A stretch of DNA of 64,000 nt from Taklimakanibacter sp050251035. Its GTDB lineage: Bacteria > Pseudomonadota > Alphaproteobacteria > Rhizobiales > Aestuariivirgaceae. This document shows positions 49,161-59,787 of this stretch, in pieces. Position numbers and translations under genes: made by a program. Below the pieces are notes generated by a model, which saw only the letters and a program-made list of their open reading frames with translations, had not been told where the DNA came from and did not search any database. The DNA is taken from NCBI GenBank assembly GCA_050251035.1, contig JBFWNN010000012.1, positions 1 to 64,000 on the forward strand, read 5' to 3'. Every line of letters starts with the position of its first letter. Position 1 is the stretch's first letter.

Positions 49161-51008
49161 TCAGGCGGCGCCAGGGGACCCCGCGGCTGACGGCGCGGCC
49201 GGGCGCGGCCATTTCACGCGTTCGGCCGGCAGCGAGAAGCGCGCGGTGGTTCCCGCGCCCGGCACGCTCGTCAAGGTCACGTCTCCGCCATGCAGCCGCG
49301 CCAGCCGGCGGGCAATGGCCAGGCCGAGGCCGATGCCGGCATGGCGCCGGGACGCGCCCGTGTCGCCCTGCTCGAAAGGCTCGAATATCCGCTCGATGTC
49401 CTTCGCCTCTATGCCGATGCCATGATCCTCGATGACGAAGGCGAGGCCGTCTTCGGCAGAGCGCTCGATCTCCAGATGCGCGGACTTTCCCGGTGTCGAG
49501 AACTTGATCGCATTGGTGATCAGATTGATCAGCACCTGGCGGATGCGGGTCATGTCGCCAAGAATTTCGGCCGTTCGGTCGAGGCTGATCGACAGCGGTA
49601 TGTCGGCCGCCTTGGCCTGCTCGCGGCACATCTTGTAGGCGATCTCGAAGATCTCGGCCGCGTCCATCTCCTGCTCGACCAGGCTGAGCGCGCCGCGCTC
49701 GATGCGGGTGACGTCGAGAATGTCGGCGATGATGCTGCGCAAGTGGCTGCTGCTCTGCAGGATGGTCGAGGCATATTCGGAATAGACCGGGCTGCCGAGC
49801 GGCCCCTCGCGCTGGGCGACGAGCATCTCGGAAAAGCCGACGATGGCGTTCAGCGGCGTCTTGAGCTCGTGGCTGGTGATGGCGAGGAACTGCGACTTGG
49901 CGCTCGAGGCGCGCTCGGCCTCCTCCTTGGCCTTGATGAGATCGAGCTGGGCGCGCCGTTCGAGCGAGATGTCGCGGATCACCCCGCGATAGCCCAGGAA
50001 CTCGCCGGCATGGCCGCGCAGCGGCTGGGCGGTCACCATCCACCAGTCGCTGCTCGAGGTTCCCCGCCTCACCTCCAGGCGCAGGGCTTCGATCGCCACG
50101 TGGTTTCCGGACAGCTTGAGGAAGTCGTCCCAGCCCTCGGCCTCGGGCGATGCGACCGCCGCCTCCTGGAACGTCTTGCCGAGGAGCTGGCGCGCGTCCA
50201 GGCCGACGAGCTGCGGCAGGCGGTCGGAGAAATAGACGAGCTTTGCCGTGCCGTCGGTCTCCCACAAGAGGTCGCTCGAGCAGCTCTCGAAATCCTTCAG
50301 CAGGAGGGAGATGAACTCGCCCTGCCGGTTCATCTCGTAATTGTCGGCGGCGCGCCGGATGAGGGTGTGGTGCAGCGCCAGGCTCATCAGCGACATCAGG
50401 AAAGCGATGACGACCGCGATGAAGCCGAGAATGAGGTCGATGTCCTCGCCATGACGGATCTCGCCCACGAAAATGGCGCCGCTCACCACGGTGGTGAAGG
50501 CGATCGAGGCGGAGGGCAGCCGGGTGAGCGCGAAGGCGCCGGTCACCGAGGCGGTGAAGGCTATCGCGGTGATGACATGCTGGGTGTCTCTGGGCGCATC
50601 GGGAAAGAGCTGGAGCGGCGGGAAGGCCCACAGCACGGCGAAGGCGAGGCTTCCCGCCTCGATGAGGCCGATGGTGCGGCGGCTGCTGCTGATGAAATTG
50701 CGGCTCCTGGACCAGGTGTGCAGGACCGCCGCTGTCAGCGCCGCCTGCGCCACGGTCCAGATGGTGAGCCAGAGATTGTCCACGGATCCGGAGCCGAACC
50801 ACAGGATGACGAGGACCGCCAGAATGTTGGCGCCCATCACATAGGGGCGGAACTGGGCGAGGGGGGCGATCTGCTCGGCCCGGAACCGGCCGATGTCGAA
50901 TTTGAGCCGCGGGCCGAAGTCGCCGACGAACGGCCCCGGGGCCTGGCGAAGCTCGCTCAGGGAGCGCCGTCCCCATTGCCCGAGAGGGCCATCGCTTAGC
51001 GTCGGCAT
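49161..51008 (-). CDS. Membrane sensor histidine kinase with PAS domain
   Basis: The 615-residue protein has six or so N-terminal hydrophobic segments (about residues 55-215), a PAS domain (about 235-350, ending FLGYRGVIRDISLERRAQ), a HisKA helix with phospho-acceptor His380 (AITSHELKTPLN) and an HATPase domain with NLITNAIKF, EDHGIGI and GIGLGLAIARRL. It has no receiver domain and no adjacent response regulator, so it is an orphan kinase. The signal is unknown. Confidence 0.92.
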   Translation of the reverse strand: MPTLSDGPLGQWGRRSLSELRQAPGPFVGDFGPRLKFDIGRFRAEQIAPLAQFRPYVMGANILAVLVILWFGSGSVDNLWLTIWTVAQAALTAAVLHTWSRSRNFISSSRRTIGLIEAGSLAFAVLWAFPPLQLFPDAPRDTQHVITAIAFTASVTGAFALTRLPSASIAFTTVVSGAIFVGEIRHGEDIDLILGFIAVVIAFLMSLMSLALHHTLIRRAADNYEMNRQGEFISLLLKDFESCSSDLLWETDGTAKLVYFSDRLPQLVGLDARQLLGKTFQEAAVASPEAEGWDDFLKLSGNHVAIEALRLEVRRGTSSSDWWMVTAQPLRGHAGEFLGYRGVIRDISLERRAQLDLIKAKEEAERASSAKSQFLAITSHELKTPLNAIVGFSEMLVAQREGPLGSPVYSEYASTILQSSSHLRSIIADILDVTRIERGALSLVEQEMDAAEIFEIAYKMCREQAKAADIPLSISLDRTAEILGDMTRIRQVLINLITNAIKFSTPGKSAHLEIERSAEDGLAFVIEDHGIGIEAKDIERIFEPFEQGDTGASRRHAGIGLGLAIARRLARLHGGDVTLTSVPGAGTTARFSLPAERVKWPRPAAPSAAGSPGAA

Positions 51009-51122
51009 GATGCTCCGCCCAATCCTTTGCCTCCGTCTATTATCCGGGCGCGGCTTGGACTTGCGTTAAGGTGTCGCCGGTTCTTCCGCTTTGGTTAACA
51101 ATCCGGTACTGCAAGGTTCATC

Positions 51123-52142
51123 ATGGCGAACCCCACAGACAGCGGCCCCATGGCGGCGGGCCGCATCGGCGTCCTCATCGTCAATCTGGGAACGCCGGAA
51201 GCGACCTCCTATTGGCCGATGCGCCGCTACCTGAAGGAGTTCCTTTCGGACCCAAGGGTGGTCGAGACCAATCGGCTCTTGTGGTGGGTCATCCTCAACG
51301 GCATCGTGCTCACGACCCGCCCGAAGCGCAGCGGCCATGCCTATGACAAGATATGGAACCGCGCGAGGAACGAATCGCCGCTCAAGACCATCACCCGCGC
51401 CCAGGCGGAAAAGCTCGCGGCCGAACTCAAGGGCGACGGGCCGATCGTCCTCGATTGGGGCATGCGCTACGGATTGCCGCCGGTCGGCGAACGCCTCAAG
51501 GCGCTGAAAGAGCAGGGCTGCGAGCGCATCCTCGTCTTCCCGCTCTATCCGCAATACAGCGCCGCGACGACGGCGACGGTCGCGGACAAGGTCTTCGCGG
51601 CCATGGCGCAGTTGCGCTGGCAGCCGGCCTTGCGTTTCGTTCCACCCTATTATGACGAGCCCGCTCATATCGATGCGCTGGCGCGGAGCATCGATGCGCA
51701 TCTCGGCACGCTCGACTGGACGCCCGACGCCATCCTCGCCTCCTATCACGGCCTGCCGGAAAGTTACGTCGCGGCGGGCGACCCCTATTACCGGCACTGC
51801 CAGGAAACGACCCGGCTCCTGCGCGAGAAGCTCGGCCTGCCGGACACGAAGCTCAGGCTCGTCTTCCAGTCGCGCTTCGGGCGCGCCGAATGGATCAAGC
51901 CCTATGCGCAGGACACGGTGGCGAGCCTGCCCGGCCAGGGAGTGCGCAATCTGGTGATGGTCATGCCGGGCTTCGCCGCCGACTGCGTCGAGACCCTGGA
52001 AGAGGTCGGCATCGGCCTCGCCGAGACCTTTCGCGAAAACGGCGGAATAAACTTTTCGGCCGTGCCGTGTCTCAACGATTCGGCCACCGCCGTCGCGATG
52101 ATGGCATCGTTAATCCGTAAGGAATTGGCCGGATGGCTATGA
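51123..52142 (+). CDS. hemH: Ferrochelatase
   Basis: The 339-residue HemH has VLIVNLGTPE at the start, VFPLYPQYSAATTA, the catalytic His in ILASYHGLPESYV, FQSRFGRAEWIKPY and PGFAADCVETLEE. It inserts ferrous iron into protoporphyrin IX as the last step of haem synthesis. It is divergent from the histidine kinase and followed by the stomatin-NfeD pair. Confidence 0.96.
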   Translation: MANPTDSGPMAAGRIGVLIVNLGTPEATSYWPMRRYLKEFLSDPRVVETNRLLWWVILNGIVLTTRPKRSGHAYDKIWNRARNESPLKTITRAQAEKLAAELKGDGPIVLDWGMRYGLPPVGERLKALKEQGCERILVFPLYPQYSAATTATVADKVFAAMAQLRWQPALRFVPPYYDEPAHIDALARSIDAHLGTLDWTPDAILASYHGLPESYVAAGDPYYRHCQETTRLLREKLGLPDTKLRLVFQSRFGRAEWIKPYAQDTVASLPGQGVRNLVMVMPGFAADCVETLEEVGIGLAETFRENGGINFSAVPCLNDSATAVAMMASLIRKELAGWL

Positions 52143-52232
52143 AAGGGCTTGCGATTCATCAACGTGCCCCTATGTTAGCTGCCCAGAGAGGGCGCTTGAC
52201 TACTTTCCTAGTTTGAGGTTTGGAGACGGCTT

Positions 52233-53243
<1,011 letters not shown>

Positions 53244-53261
53244 CCTGAACGGAGCGGCCAA

Positions 53262-53708
53262 ATGCAGCAGCTCTTTCCCTTCCTCGGCGGCTGGATCTGG
53301 TGGGTGATCGCCGGCCTGCTGCTGCTCATCGAGCTGATCCTGCCTGGCGTATTCTTCATGTGGCTGGGACTCGCCGCGGCGATGGTCGGCATCATCGACC
53401 TCTTCGCCGATCTGTCCTGGCAGATCGAGATCGCGCTGTTCGCCGTGTTCGCGGTGCTCCTGGTCCTCGTCGTGCGGCCGCGGGTGAAATTCCCGGAAGG
53501 CGAGGCCTCGAACCTCAACCAGCGCATGCTCGACTATGTCGGGCGCTCCTATGTGCTGCACGAGCCGATCGTGAACGGACGCGGCAAGGTCAGGATCGAC
53601 GACACGCTATGGGTGGTGAGCGGCGCCGATCGCGACAAGGGCGAATGGATCAAGGTCAAGGGCGTCGACGGGACGCGGCTCGTCGTCGAGCCGGCGAACC
53701 GGCCTTAA
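53262..53708 (+). CDS. NfeD-family membrane protein
   Basis: The 148-residue protein has three hydrophobic segments in the first 80 residues and an OB-fold C-domain (LNQRMLDYVGRSYVL to the end). NfeD proteins act beside stomatin-like proteins in membrane quality control. It is co-transcribed with the upstream stomatin gene. Confidence 0.92.
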   Translation: MQQLFPFLGGWIWWVIAGLLLLIELILPGVFFMWLGLAAAMVGIIDLFADLSWQIEIALFAVFAVLLVLVVRPRVKFPEGEASNLNQRMLDYVGRSYVLHEPIVNGRGKVRIDDTLWVVSGADRDKGEWIKVKGVDGTRLVVEPANRP

Positions 53709-53730
53709 AGAAGATTCCGTTCAAGCCGTT

Positions 53731-54732
53731 CTATTTAACGCCTTGCCGCAGCAGGTCGTGGACATGCACGAGGCCGACCGGCCGGCTCTCGCCGTCGACC
53801 ACGAACAAGGCGGTGATCTTCGATGAATTTAGATATTCGAGCGCTTCCGAAGCCAGCATGTCGGCGGTGATCGTGCGCGGCGTCGTGGTCATCACGTCGG
53901 CGACCATGAGGTCGATGAGGTCGCGCGACATGTGCCGGCGCAAGTCGCCATCCGTCAATATGCCGACGAGCCTGCCTGCGTCGTCGACGACGCCCAGGCA
54001 GCCCAGGCTCTTCTGGGTCATGATCACCAGCGCCTCGGCCATGGGCGTGGCGGGCGCCACCAGCGGCAGCTGCGGCGCCTTGTGCATGATCTCCCTGACA
54101 TAGGTGAGCGCGGCACCGAGCAGGCCGCCCGGATGGAAGGTCTTGAACTGCGCCGCATTGAAGCCGCGCTCCTCGAGCAGCGCCAAGGCGAGCGCATCGC
54201 CCATCGCGAGCTGCAGCAGGGTCGACGTGGTCGGCGCCATGCCGATCGGGCAGGCCTCGCGCGCATCGGGCAGGCAGAGCACGACGTCGGAGAGGGCGGC
54301 GAGCGTGCTTTCGGCGCGGCTCGTAAGGCCGATGATCTTCACGTCGAAACGCTTGGCGTAATCGAGTATGGCGCGCAGCTCCGCCGTCTCGCCGGAATTG
54401 GAGATCATGATGACGACGTCGTCGCGCGCGATCATGCCGAGATCGCCGTGCCCCGCTTCCGCCGGATGAACGAAGAAGGCCGGGGTCCCGGTCGAGGCGA
54501 GGGTGGCCGCGATCTTGCGGCCGATATGGCCGCTCTTGCCCATGCCGGCCACCACCACGCGCCCGGCCGAGCCCCTGATCAGCCGGACCGCCTCGCCGAA
54601 GGCGATGCCGAGCGGGCCGTCGAGCGCCGCGATGAGCTTCGCCAGGGCTTCGCCCTCGATGCCGAGCGTGCGGCGGGCCGAGGCGATCCAGCCCCGGACG
54701 CCTTCGGCGTCGACTTCAACGACCTTTGCCAT
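53731..54732 (-). CDS. kdsD: Arabinose-5-phosphate isomerase (KpsF/GutQ/KdsD)
   Basis: The 333-residue enzyme has a SIS domain (GMGKSGHIGRKIAATLASTGT, HPAEAGHGDLGM, SNSGETAEL) and two CBS domains (about 210-333). It converts ribulose-5-phosphate to arabinose-5-phosphate, precursor of the lipopolysaccharide sugar Kdo. GGGAGAG precedes the ATG. It begins a run of envelope genes. Confidence 0.93.
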   Translation of the reverse strand: MAKVVEVDAEGVRGWIASARRTLGIEGEALAKLIAALDGPLGIAFGEAVRLIRGSAGRVVVAGMGKSGHIGRKIAATLASTGTPAFFVHPAEAGHGDLGMIARDDVVIMISNSGETAELRAILDYAKRFDVKIIGLTSRAESTLAALSDVVLCLPDAREACPIGMAPTTSTLLQLAMGDALALALLEERGFNAAQFKTFHPGGLLGAALTYVREIMHKAPQLPLVAPATPMAEALVIMTQKSLGCLGVVDDAGRLVGILTDGDLRRHMSRDLIDLMVADVMTTTPRTITADMLASEALEYLNSSKITALFVVDGESRPVGLVHVHDLLRQGVK

Positions 54733-54849
54733 GGCTCTCCCTACTCATTCCGACGCCGAGTTGAAAGAGCATATCGGCCGGCCTGCAGCGCCCGTCAACC
54801 GGCCATTAACCATGTTTTCGTTAAGTTTTGCCGAGAACGGGGTTAGTGA

Positions 54850-56220
54850 ATGGTCCGCCAGCGTTTCATATATTGCGGCATCGCGGCGGCAATCATCCTG
54901 AGCGGTGAGGCCAGGGCGCAGGACGCTATCGGCTTGCGGACAAGTCTTGACGTTCCGGAAGCGGCGGGGACGAGCGCCGAGGACGCACCGCCGGTCGTGC
55001 TTGCCGCCAGGCCGACGACCCTCGAGGTCAATCCCATCGTCGAGCCGCCGCCCCCGCCGCCCCGGACGCGGCGCCGAGAGGACGACCCTTACCAGGCGCT
55101 GGGCATCGCAGCGGGCGGGCTGACCTTGTTTCCGGTGATGCGCGCCGGGATCATCGTCTCGGACAATCCGGGCCGCGTCGAGACCGATCGCGAGGGCGAT
55201 ATCGGCGCCAGGCTCAGGCCGTCGCTCCGGATCGCCAGCGACTGGATCAGGCATGAGCTCACCATCGAGGGCGCGGGCGACCTCGTCTTTTACGACGAGC
55301 AGACCGAGAATAATTCCAAGGAGGTGGACGCCAACGCCCGGCTGCGTCTCGACGTGCTGCGCTCGACCACGCTCACGCTCGCGGCGGACGTTGCGGTCTC
55401 CGAGGACAATGGCGTCGACAGCGACGTGCCCGATACCGCCATCGGCAACCGCACCGATTATTCCTTCGGCGGGAGTGCCGCCCTGACGCATCGCTACGGC
55501 CGCCTTTCGGCCACCCTGCGGGCCGGAGTGGACTGGCAATATTACGGCGATGTGGAGCTGGCGGGCGGCGGTGAGGAACGGAATGCCGACCGCGAATATG
55601 TCCAGCCGCAAGCGGTGCTGCGCGTCGGCTACGAAGCTTCGCCCGCCCTGCAGCCTTTCGTGGAAGCAGCCTATACGCCGCGCTTCCATTTCGAGGACCG
55701 TGACCGCAACGGCTTCGATCGCGATTCGGACGGCTATCGCGTCGCCGTCGGCGTCGCCTTCGACCCTTCGCCCATATGGTCGGGCGAATTGGCGCTCACC
55801 TATCTGTGGCGCGACTATGCCGACAAGCGGCTGGACACGCTCGATACCTTCGGCCTGACCGGGCGGGTGACCTGGCGGCCCACCGAGCTGACGACGCTCG
55901 ATCTGACCCTCGGCACCGGCCTTGTCGAGACCGCGACCGCCGGCGTGAGCGGCGCCCGCGACTACGAGGCCCGCCTGGGCGTCAGCCACGACCTGCGCGA
56001 CTATCTGACGATCCATGGCGGCGCCGGCCTCACCTATGAGGATTTTCAGGGCACGGACGAAACCGAGCTGAAGCTGCGCAGCAACGCCGGCGTGCTGTGG
56101 CGCATGAACCGCTGGCTGGCCTGGACCTTGGATTACGATTTCATCTACAACGACAACAGTGAGCCGGGCTCCGATTATTACGAGAACCGCATCACCGCCG
56201 GTATCGAGGTCAGGCGGTAG
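54850..56220 (+). CDS. Outer-membrane beta-barrel protein (BBP2-type)
   Basis: The 456-residue protein has a signal peptide (to about residue 24, ARAQ), a Pro-rich linker (EPPPPPPRTRRRED, about residues 57-70) and a C-terminal barrel built from alternating strands ending in the aromatic-rich YENRITAGIEVRR. It resembles the putative beta-barrel porin 2 family linked to surface polysaccharide genes in alphaproteobacteria. It is divergent from kdsD. Confidence 0.82.
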   Translation: MVRQRFIYCGIAAAIILSGEARAQDAIGLRTSLDVPEAAGTSAEDAPPVVLAARPTTLEVNPIVEPPPPPPRTRRREDDPYQALGIAAGGLTLFPVMRAGIIVSDNPGRVETDREGDIGARLRPSLRIASDWIRHELTIEGAGDLVFYDEQTENNSKEVDANARLRLDVLRSTTLTLAADVAVSEDNGVDSDVPDTAIGNRTDYSFGGSAALTHRYGRLSATLRAGVDWQYYGDVELAGGGEERNADREYVQPQAVLRVGYEASPALQPFVEAAYTPRFHFEDRDRNGFDRDSDGYRVAVGVAFDPSPIWSGELALTYLWRDYADKRLDTLDTFGLTGRVTWRPTELTTLDLTLGTGLVETATAGVSGARDYEARLGVSHDLRDYLTIHGGAGLTYEDFQGTDETELKLRSNAGVLWRMNRWLAWTLDYDFIYNDNSEPGSDYYENRITAGIEVRR

Positions 56221-56253
56221 CCCACCGCGGCCGAGGTTGACTGCTACACGCCA

Positions 56254-56460
56254 AATCCTCCCTCCGCCGCCGAAGGCGGGGAGGGTGGCGCGCGAAACGC
56301 GCGACGGGTGGGGTGCCTAATCAAGGGAGCTCTTGCAGGCAAAGGAATTTGCAAGCAGGCCAATCATTGGACATGTCTTGGCGGAGAGACCCCACCCGTC
56401 CGCCCTGCGGGCGGCCACCCTCCCCGCGCTTCGCGCGGCGGAGGGAGATATCGCGCCCGC
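56254..56460. repeat. Long imperfect inverted repeat between convergent genes
   Basis: The left block (56254-56315, CCTCCCTCCGCCG through CGACGGGTGGGGT) is matched in reverse complement by the right block (about 56390-56450, CCCCACCCGTCCG through GGCGGAGGGAGAT), roughly 60 bases each, 75 bases apart. It fills the gap between the barrel gene and galU stops. It may act as a bidirectional terminator or be a nonautonomous mobile repeat; similar elements are common in Hyphomicrobiales. Confidence 0.75.
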
Positions 56461-56468
56461 GCGGAGGT

Positions 56469-57362
56469 CTATCCAAGCCCGCCAACCTCGTCGATGATGC
56501 GCTTGAGCTCGCGCTTGAAGGCGAGCGAAAGGTCGTCGCGCTCGAGGCCATAGGCGACATTGGCGGTGAGGAAGCCGATCTTGTCGCCGCAATCATAGGT
56601 GCGGCCGGTAAATTTGAGGCCGGAGAATTTCTGCCGCGCCTGCAGACGGATCATCGCGTCGGTGATCTGGATCTCGCCGCCGGCGCCCGGCTCCTGCTTC
56701 TCGATCTCGGCGAAGATCTCGGGCTGCAGGATATAGCGGCCGGAGATGATGAGATTGGAGGGGGCGGCCTCGCGCTTCGGCTTCTCGACCATGGCCTCGA
56801 TGGTGAAGGCGCGGCCCGACCAGGCGCCGGGCTTGACCACGCCATAGCGGTGCACATGCTCCCACGGCACTTCCTCGACGGCGATGACGTTGCCGCCGCC
56901 TTGCGCGTCGTAAACCTCCACCATCTGGCGCAGGCAGCCGGGCTTGGCGTGGATCAGCATGTCGGGAAGGAGGAGGGCGAAGGGCTCGTCGCCGATGATG
57001 TCGCGGGCGCACCATACGGCGTGGCCCAGCCCCAGGGGTTCCTGCTGGCGGGTGAAGCTCGTCTCGCCGGCGCGCGGCAGCGATTTCTGCAGGAGCTCGA
57101 GCTCGGCCGTCTTGTTGCGCTGACGGAGCGTCGCCTCGAGCTCATATTGCTTGTCGAAGTGATCCTCGATGACGCTCTTGTTGCGGCCGGTGATGAACAC
57201 GAAATGCTCGATGCCGGCCTCGCGCGCCTCATCGACGACGATCTGGATGACCGGCTTGTCGACGATGGTCAGCATTTCCTTAGGGACAGCCTTGGTCGCC
57301 GGGAGGAACCGTGTCCCCAGGCCGGCGACGGGGAAAACTGCTTTCTTGATGCGGCGCTGCAT
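56469..57362 (-). CDS. galU: UTP-glucose-1-phosphate uridylyltransferase
   Basis: The 297-residue GalU has the nucleotide-binding opening KAVFPVAGLGTRFLPATKAV, ITGRNKSVIEDHFD, ALLLPDMLI and GDKIGFLTANVAYGL. It makes UDP-glucose for surface polysaccharides. A perfect AAGGAG lies 10 bases before the ATG. It is divergent from galE across 128 bases, so the two may share control. Confidence 0.96.
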   Translation of the reverse strand: MQRRIKKAVFPVAGLGTRFLPATKAVPKEMLTIVDKPVIQIVVDEAREAGIEHFVFITGRNKSVIEDHFDKQYELEATLRQRNKTAELELLQKSLPRAGETSFTRQQEPLGLGHAVWCARDIIGDEPFALLLPDMLIHAKPGCLRQMVEVYDAQGGGNVIAVEEVPWEHVHRYGVVKPGAWSGRAFTIEAMVEKPKREAAPSNLIISGRYILQPEIFAEIEKQEPGAGGEIQITDAMIRLQARQKFSGLKFTGRTYDCGDKIGFLTANVAYGLERDDLSLAFKRELKRIIDEVGGLG

Positions 57363-57490
57363 TTGTGAATTACTCCTTATTAAGCCTGTTTTCGTGCCGA
57401 CCCGGAGGCGTGACGCATTCTTGCGCCAATTTGGGTTAAATCGTGAAGACGGGGAACATTTGTGGCGTCGGTTTTTGAAGGAGAAGCGGC

Positions 57491-58483
57491 ATGGCGGTAT
57501 TGGTGACGGGAGGCGCCGGCTATATCGGCAGCCACATGGTTTATGCGCTCGCCGACGCCGGCGAGGAAGTGGTCGTCCTCGACAATCTTTCGACCGGCTT
57601 CTGGTGGGCGATCGCGCCCCAGGCCCGCCTGGTCGAAGGCGACATCGGCGACGAGGCGCTCGTCGCGCAACTGACCCAGGACCACAAGTTCGACGCGATC
57701 ATCCATTTCGCCGGCTCCATCGTCGTGCCGGAATCGGTCGCCGATCCCCTGAGCTATTATCTCAACAACACGGTGAAGACACGCAGCCTCATCGCCGCCG
57801 CAGTGAAGGCGGGCGTTCCGCGCTTCGTCTTCTCCTCGACCGCCGCGGTTTATGGCAACCCGCAGTCGGTGCCCGTCAGGGAAGATGCGGTGCTCAACCC
57901 GATCTCGCCCTATGGCTCGTCCAAGCTGATGAGCGAATGGATGCTGCGCGACAGCCATGCGGCCTATGGCCTGCAATATGTGGCCCTGCGCTATTTCAAT
58001 GTCGCGGGCGCCGATCCCCAGGGGCGCACCGGCCAGTCGACGCCCAAGGCCACGCATCTCATCAAGGTCGCCTGCCAGACGGTGCTGGGCGAGAGGCATG
58101 AGATGGATGTCTTCGGCTCGGACTACGACACGCCCGACGGCACGTGCCTGCGCGACTACATCCATGTCAGCGATCTCGCCCAGGCGCATCTCGACGCGCT
58201 GAAGCACCTGCGCAATGGCGGGGCGAGCGGCCCCTATAATTGCGGCTATGGCACCGGCTACAGCGTGCTCGACATCATCACGGCGGTGGAGAAGGCGGCG
58301 GGGAAACCCGTCAACAAGCGCATGGCGCCGCGCCGGGCCGGGGATCCGGCGGCGATCGTCGCCGCGTCCGACAAGATCAAGGCGGAAATGGGCTGGACGC
58401 CGAAGCACCAGGACATCGACCGCATCGTCCAGAGCGCGCTCGCCTGGGAGGATTATCTGCGCCAGCGGAACGAGGCCGCCTGA
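57491..58483 (+). CDS. galE: UDP-glucose 4-epimerase
   Basis: The 330-residue extended short-chain reductase has GGAGYIGSH for NAD, the STAAVYGNP serine motif and YGSSK (Tyr-x-x-x-Lys). It interconverts UDP-glucose and UDP-galactose. GAAGGAG lies seven bases before the ATG. A small GCCGC-ATTTG-GCGGC-TTT hairpin at 58489-58506 follows the stop and may be a weak terminator. Confidence 0.95.
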   Translation: MAVLVTGGAGYIGSHMVYALADAGEEVVVLDNLSTGFWWAIAPQARLVEGDIGDEALVAQLTQDHKFDAIIHFAGSIVVPESVADPLSYYLNNTVKTRSLIAAAVKAGVPRFVFSSTAAVYGNPQSVPVREDAVLNPISPYGSSKLMSEWMLRDSHAAYGLQYVALRYFNVAGADPQGRTGQSTPKATHLIKVACQTVLGERHEMDVFGSDYDTPDGTCLRDYIHVSDLAQAHLDALKHLRNGGASGPYNCGYGTGYSVLDIITAVEKAAGKPVNKRMAPRRAGDPAAIVAASDKIKAEMGWTPKHQDIDRIVQSALAWEDYLRQRNEAA

Positions 58484-58569
58484 AAGGGGCCGCATTTGGC
58501 GGCTTTGATCGTCGTCTGATAAGACGGTTGAGAGGGGCGAATCAACTCACCCGGCGATTGAGGACTTTG

Positions 58570-59778
58570 ATGGCGAAGCTCAACTCCCTGGCTGCTCTTC
58601 TGTTGGCGGCCGGTCTTTCCGTGATGGTGGCGCCCATGGCGCATGCTGATCCCGAATTCGAGAGCTTCGTCCAGAAGATGTGGCCGCGGGCGAAGGCCGC
58701 CGGCATATCGCGCGCGCTGTTCGACCGCGCCTTCGCCGGGATCAACGATCCCGACCCGCTGGTGCTCAAGCTCGCCAACAACCAGCCGGAACTCACCACC
58801 ACGACCTCGCAGTATCTCTCGAAGGCGGTGACGTCAGCGCGCATCGAAAGCGGGCGCGGCGTGAAGGCCGAAGAGGCCGACCTCCTGGCCCGGATCGAGA
58901 AGCGCTACAAGGTCGACCGCAACATCCTGCTCGCCATCTGGGGCATGGAAAGCAATTTCGGCCGCGACAAGGGCCAGATGAAGGTGATGCGCTCGCTCGC
59001 CACCTTGCTCTATTCCGGCAGCCGCAAGGACTACGCGCGCGAGCAGTATGTCGCCGCCCTCAAGATCCTGAAGACCGGCATCGTCAGCCCCGATAACTTC
59101 ACCGGCTCCTGGGCCGGCGCCATGGGCCATACGCAGTTCATCCCGACCTCCTGGCTGCGCTACGCGGTCGACTGGACCGGCGACGGCAAGAAGGACATCT
59201 GGAATTCGAAAGCCGATGCGCTCGCCTCGACGGCGAACTATCTGGCCGAGGCGGGATGGAAGAACGACCGGCCATGGGGCTGGGAGGTCAAGCTGCCGGC
59301 GAAATTCGACCGCGCCCTCATCGGCCGCTCGAACTGGCGCAGCGTCGCCGAATGGGCGAAGCTCGGCGTCAGGCCGGCGCGCGGCGGCAGCTTCGGCGCG
59401 CCCCAGGCGGATGCCTTCGTCATGGTGCCGCAGGGCGTCAAGGGGCCACCGTTCCTGGTCACGCGCAACTTCATGGCGATCATGGACTACAACCAGTCGC
59501 ATTCCTATGCGGTGGCGGTCGGGCACCTGGCGGACCGCCTCAAGGGCGGGGAGCCTTTCGTCGGCGCATGGCCCGAGATCGCTTACGACCTCTCCGTCGC
59601 CCAGCGCATCGAGCTCCAGAAGCTGCTCTACGGGCATGGCTTCGATCCGGGCGGCGCCGACGGCCGTTTCGGAGCCCGGACCTACGAGGCCATATTGGGG
59701 TTCCAGCACAAGAGGGGCCTCAAGCTCGACGGCACACCGACCGTGGCGCTGCTTGAGCGGCTGCGCCAGGGGGGCTAG
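58570..59778 (+). CDS. Lytic murein transglycosylase (MltB family) with peptidoglycan-binding domain
   Basis: The 402-residue exported protein has a signal peptide (to about residue 26, AHA), an SLT_2/MltB domain with catalytic Glu127 in WGMESNFGRDKG, MGHTQFIPTSW, and a C-terminal peptidoglycan-binding domain (about 340-400, LYGHGFDPGGADGRFG). It cleaves peptidoglycan glycan strands. ATG 58570 follows GAGGA by five bases; upstream frame is shadow. Confidence 0.93.
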   Translation: MAKLNSLAALLLAAGLSVMVAPMAHADPEFESFVQKMWPRAKAAGISRALFDRAFAGINDPDPLVLKLANNQPELTTTTSQYLSKAVTSARIESGRGVKAEEADLLARIEKRYKVDRNILLAIWGMESNFGRDKGQMKVMRSLATLLYSGSRKDYAREQYVAALKILKTGIVSPDNFTGSWAGAMGHTQFIPTSWLRYAVDWTGDGKKDIWNSKADALASTANYLAEAGWKNDRPWGWEVKLPAKFDRALIGRSNWRSVAEWAKLGVRPARGGSFGAPQADAFVMVPQGVKGPPFLVTRNFMAIMDYNQSHSYAVAVGHLADRLKGGEPFVGAWPEIAYDLSVAQRIELQKLLYGHGFDPGGADGRFGARTYEAILGFQHKRGLKLDGTPTVALLERLRQGG

Positions 59779-59787
59779 GATCGCGGC

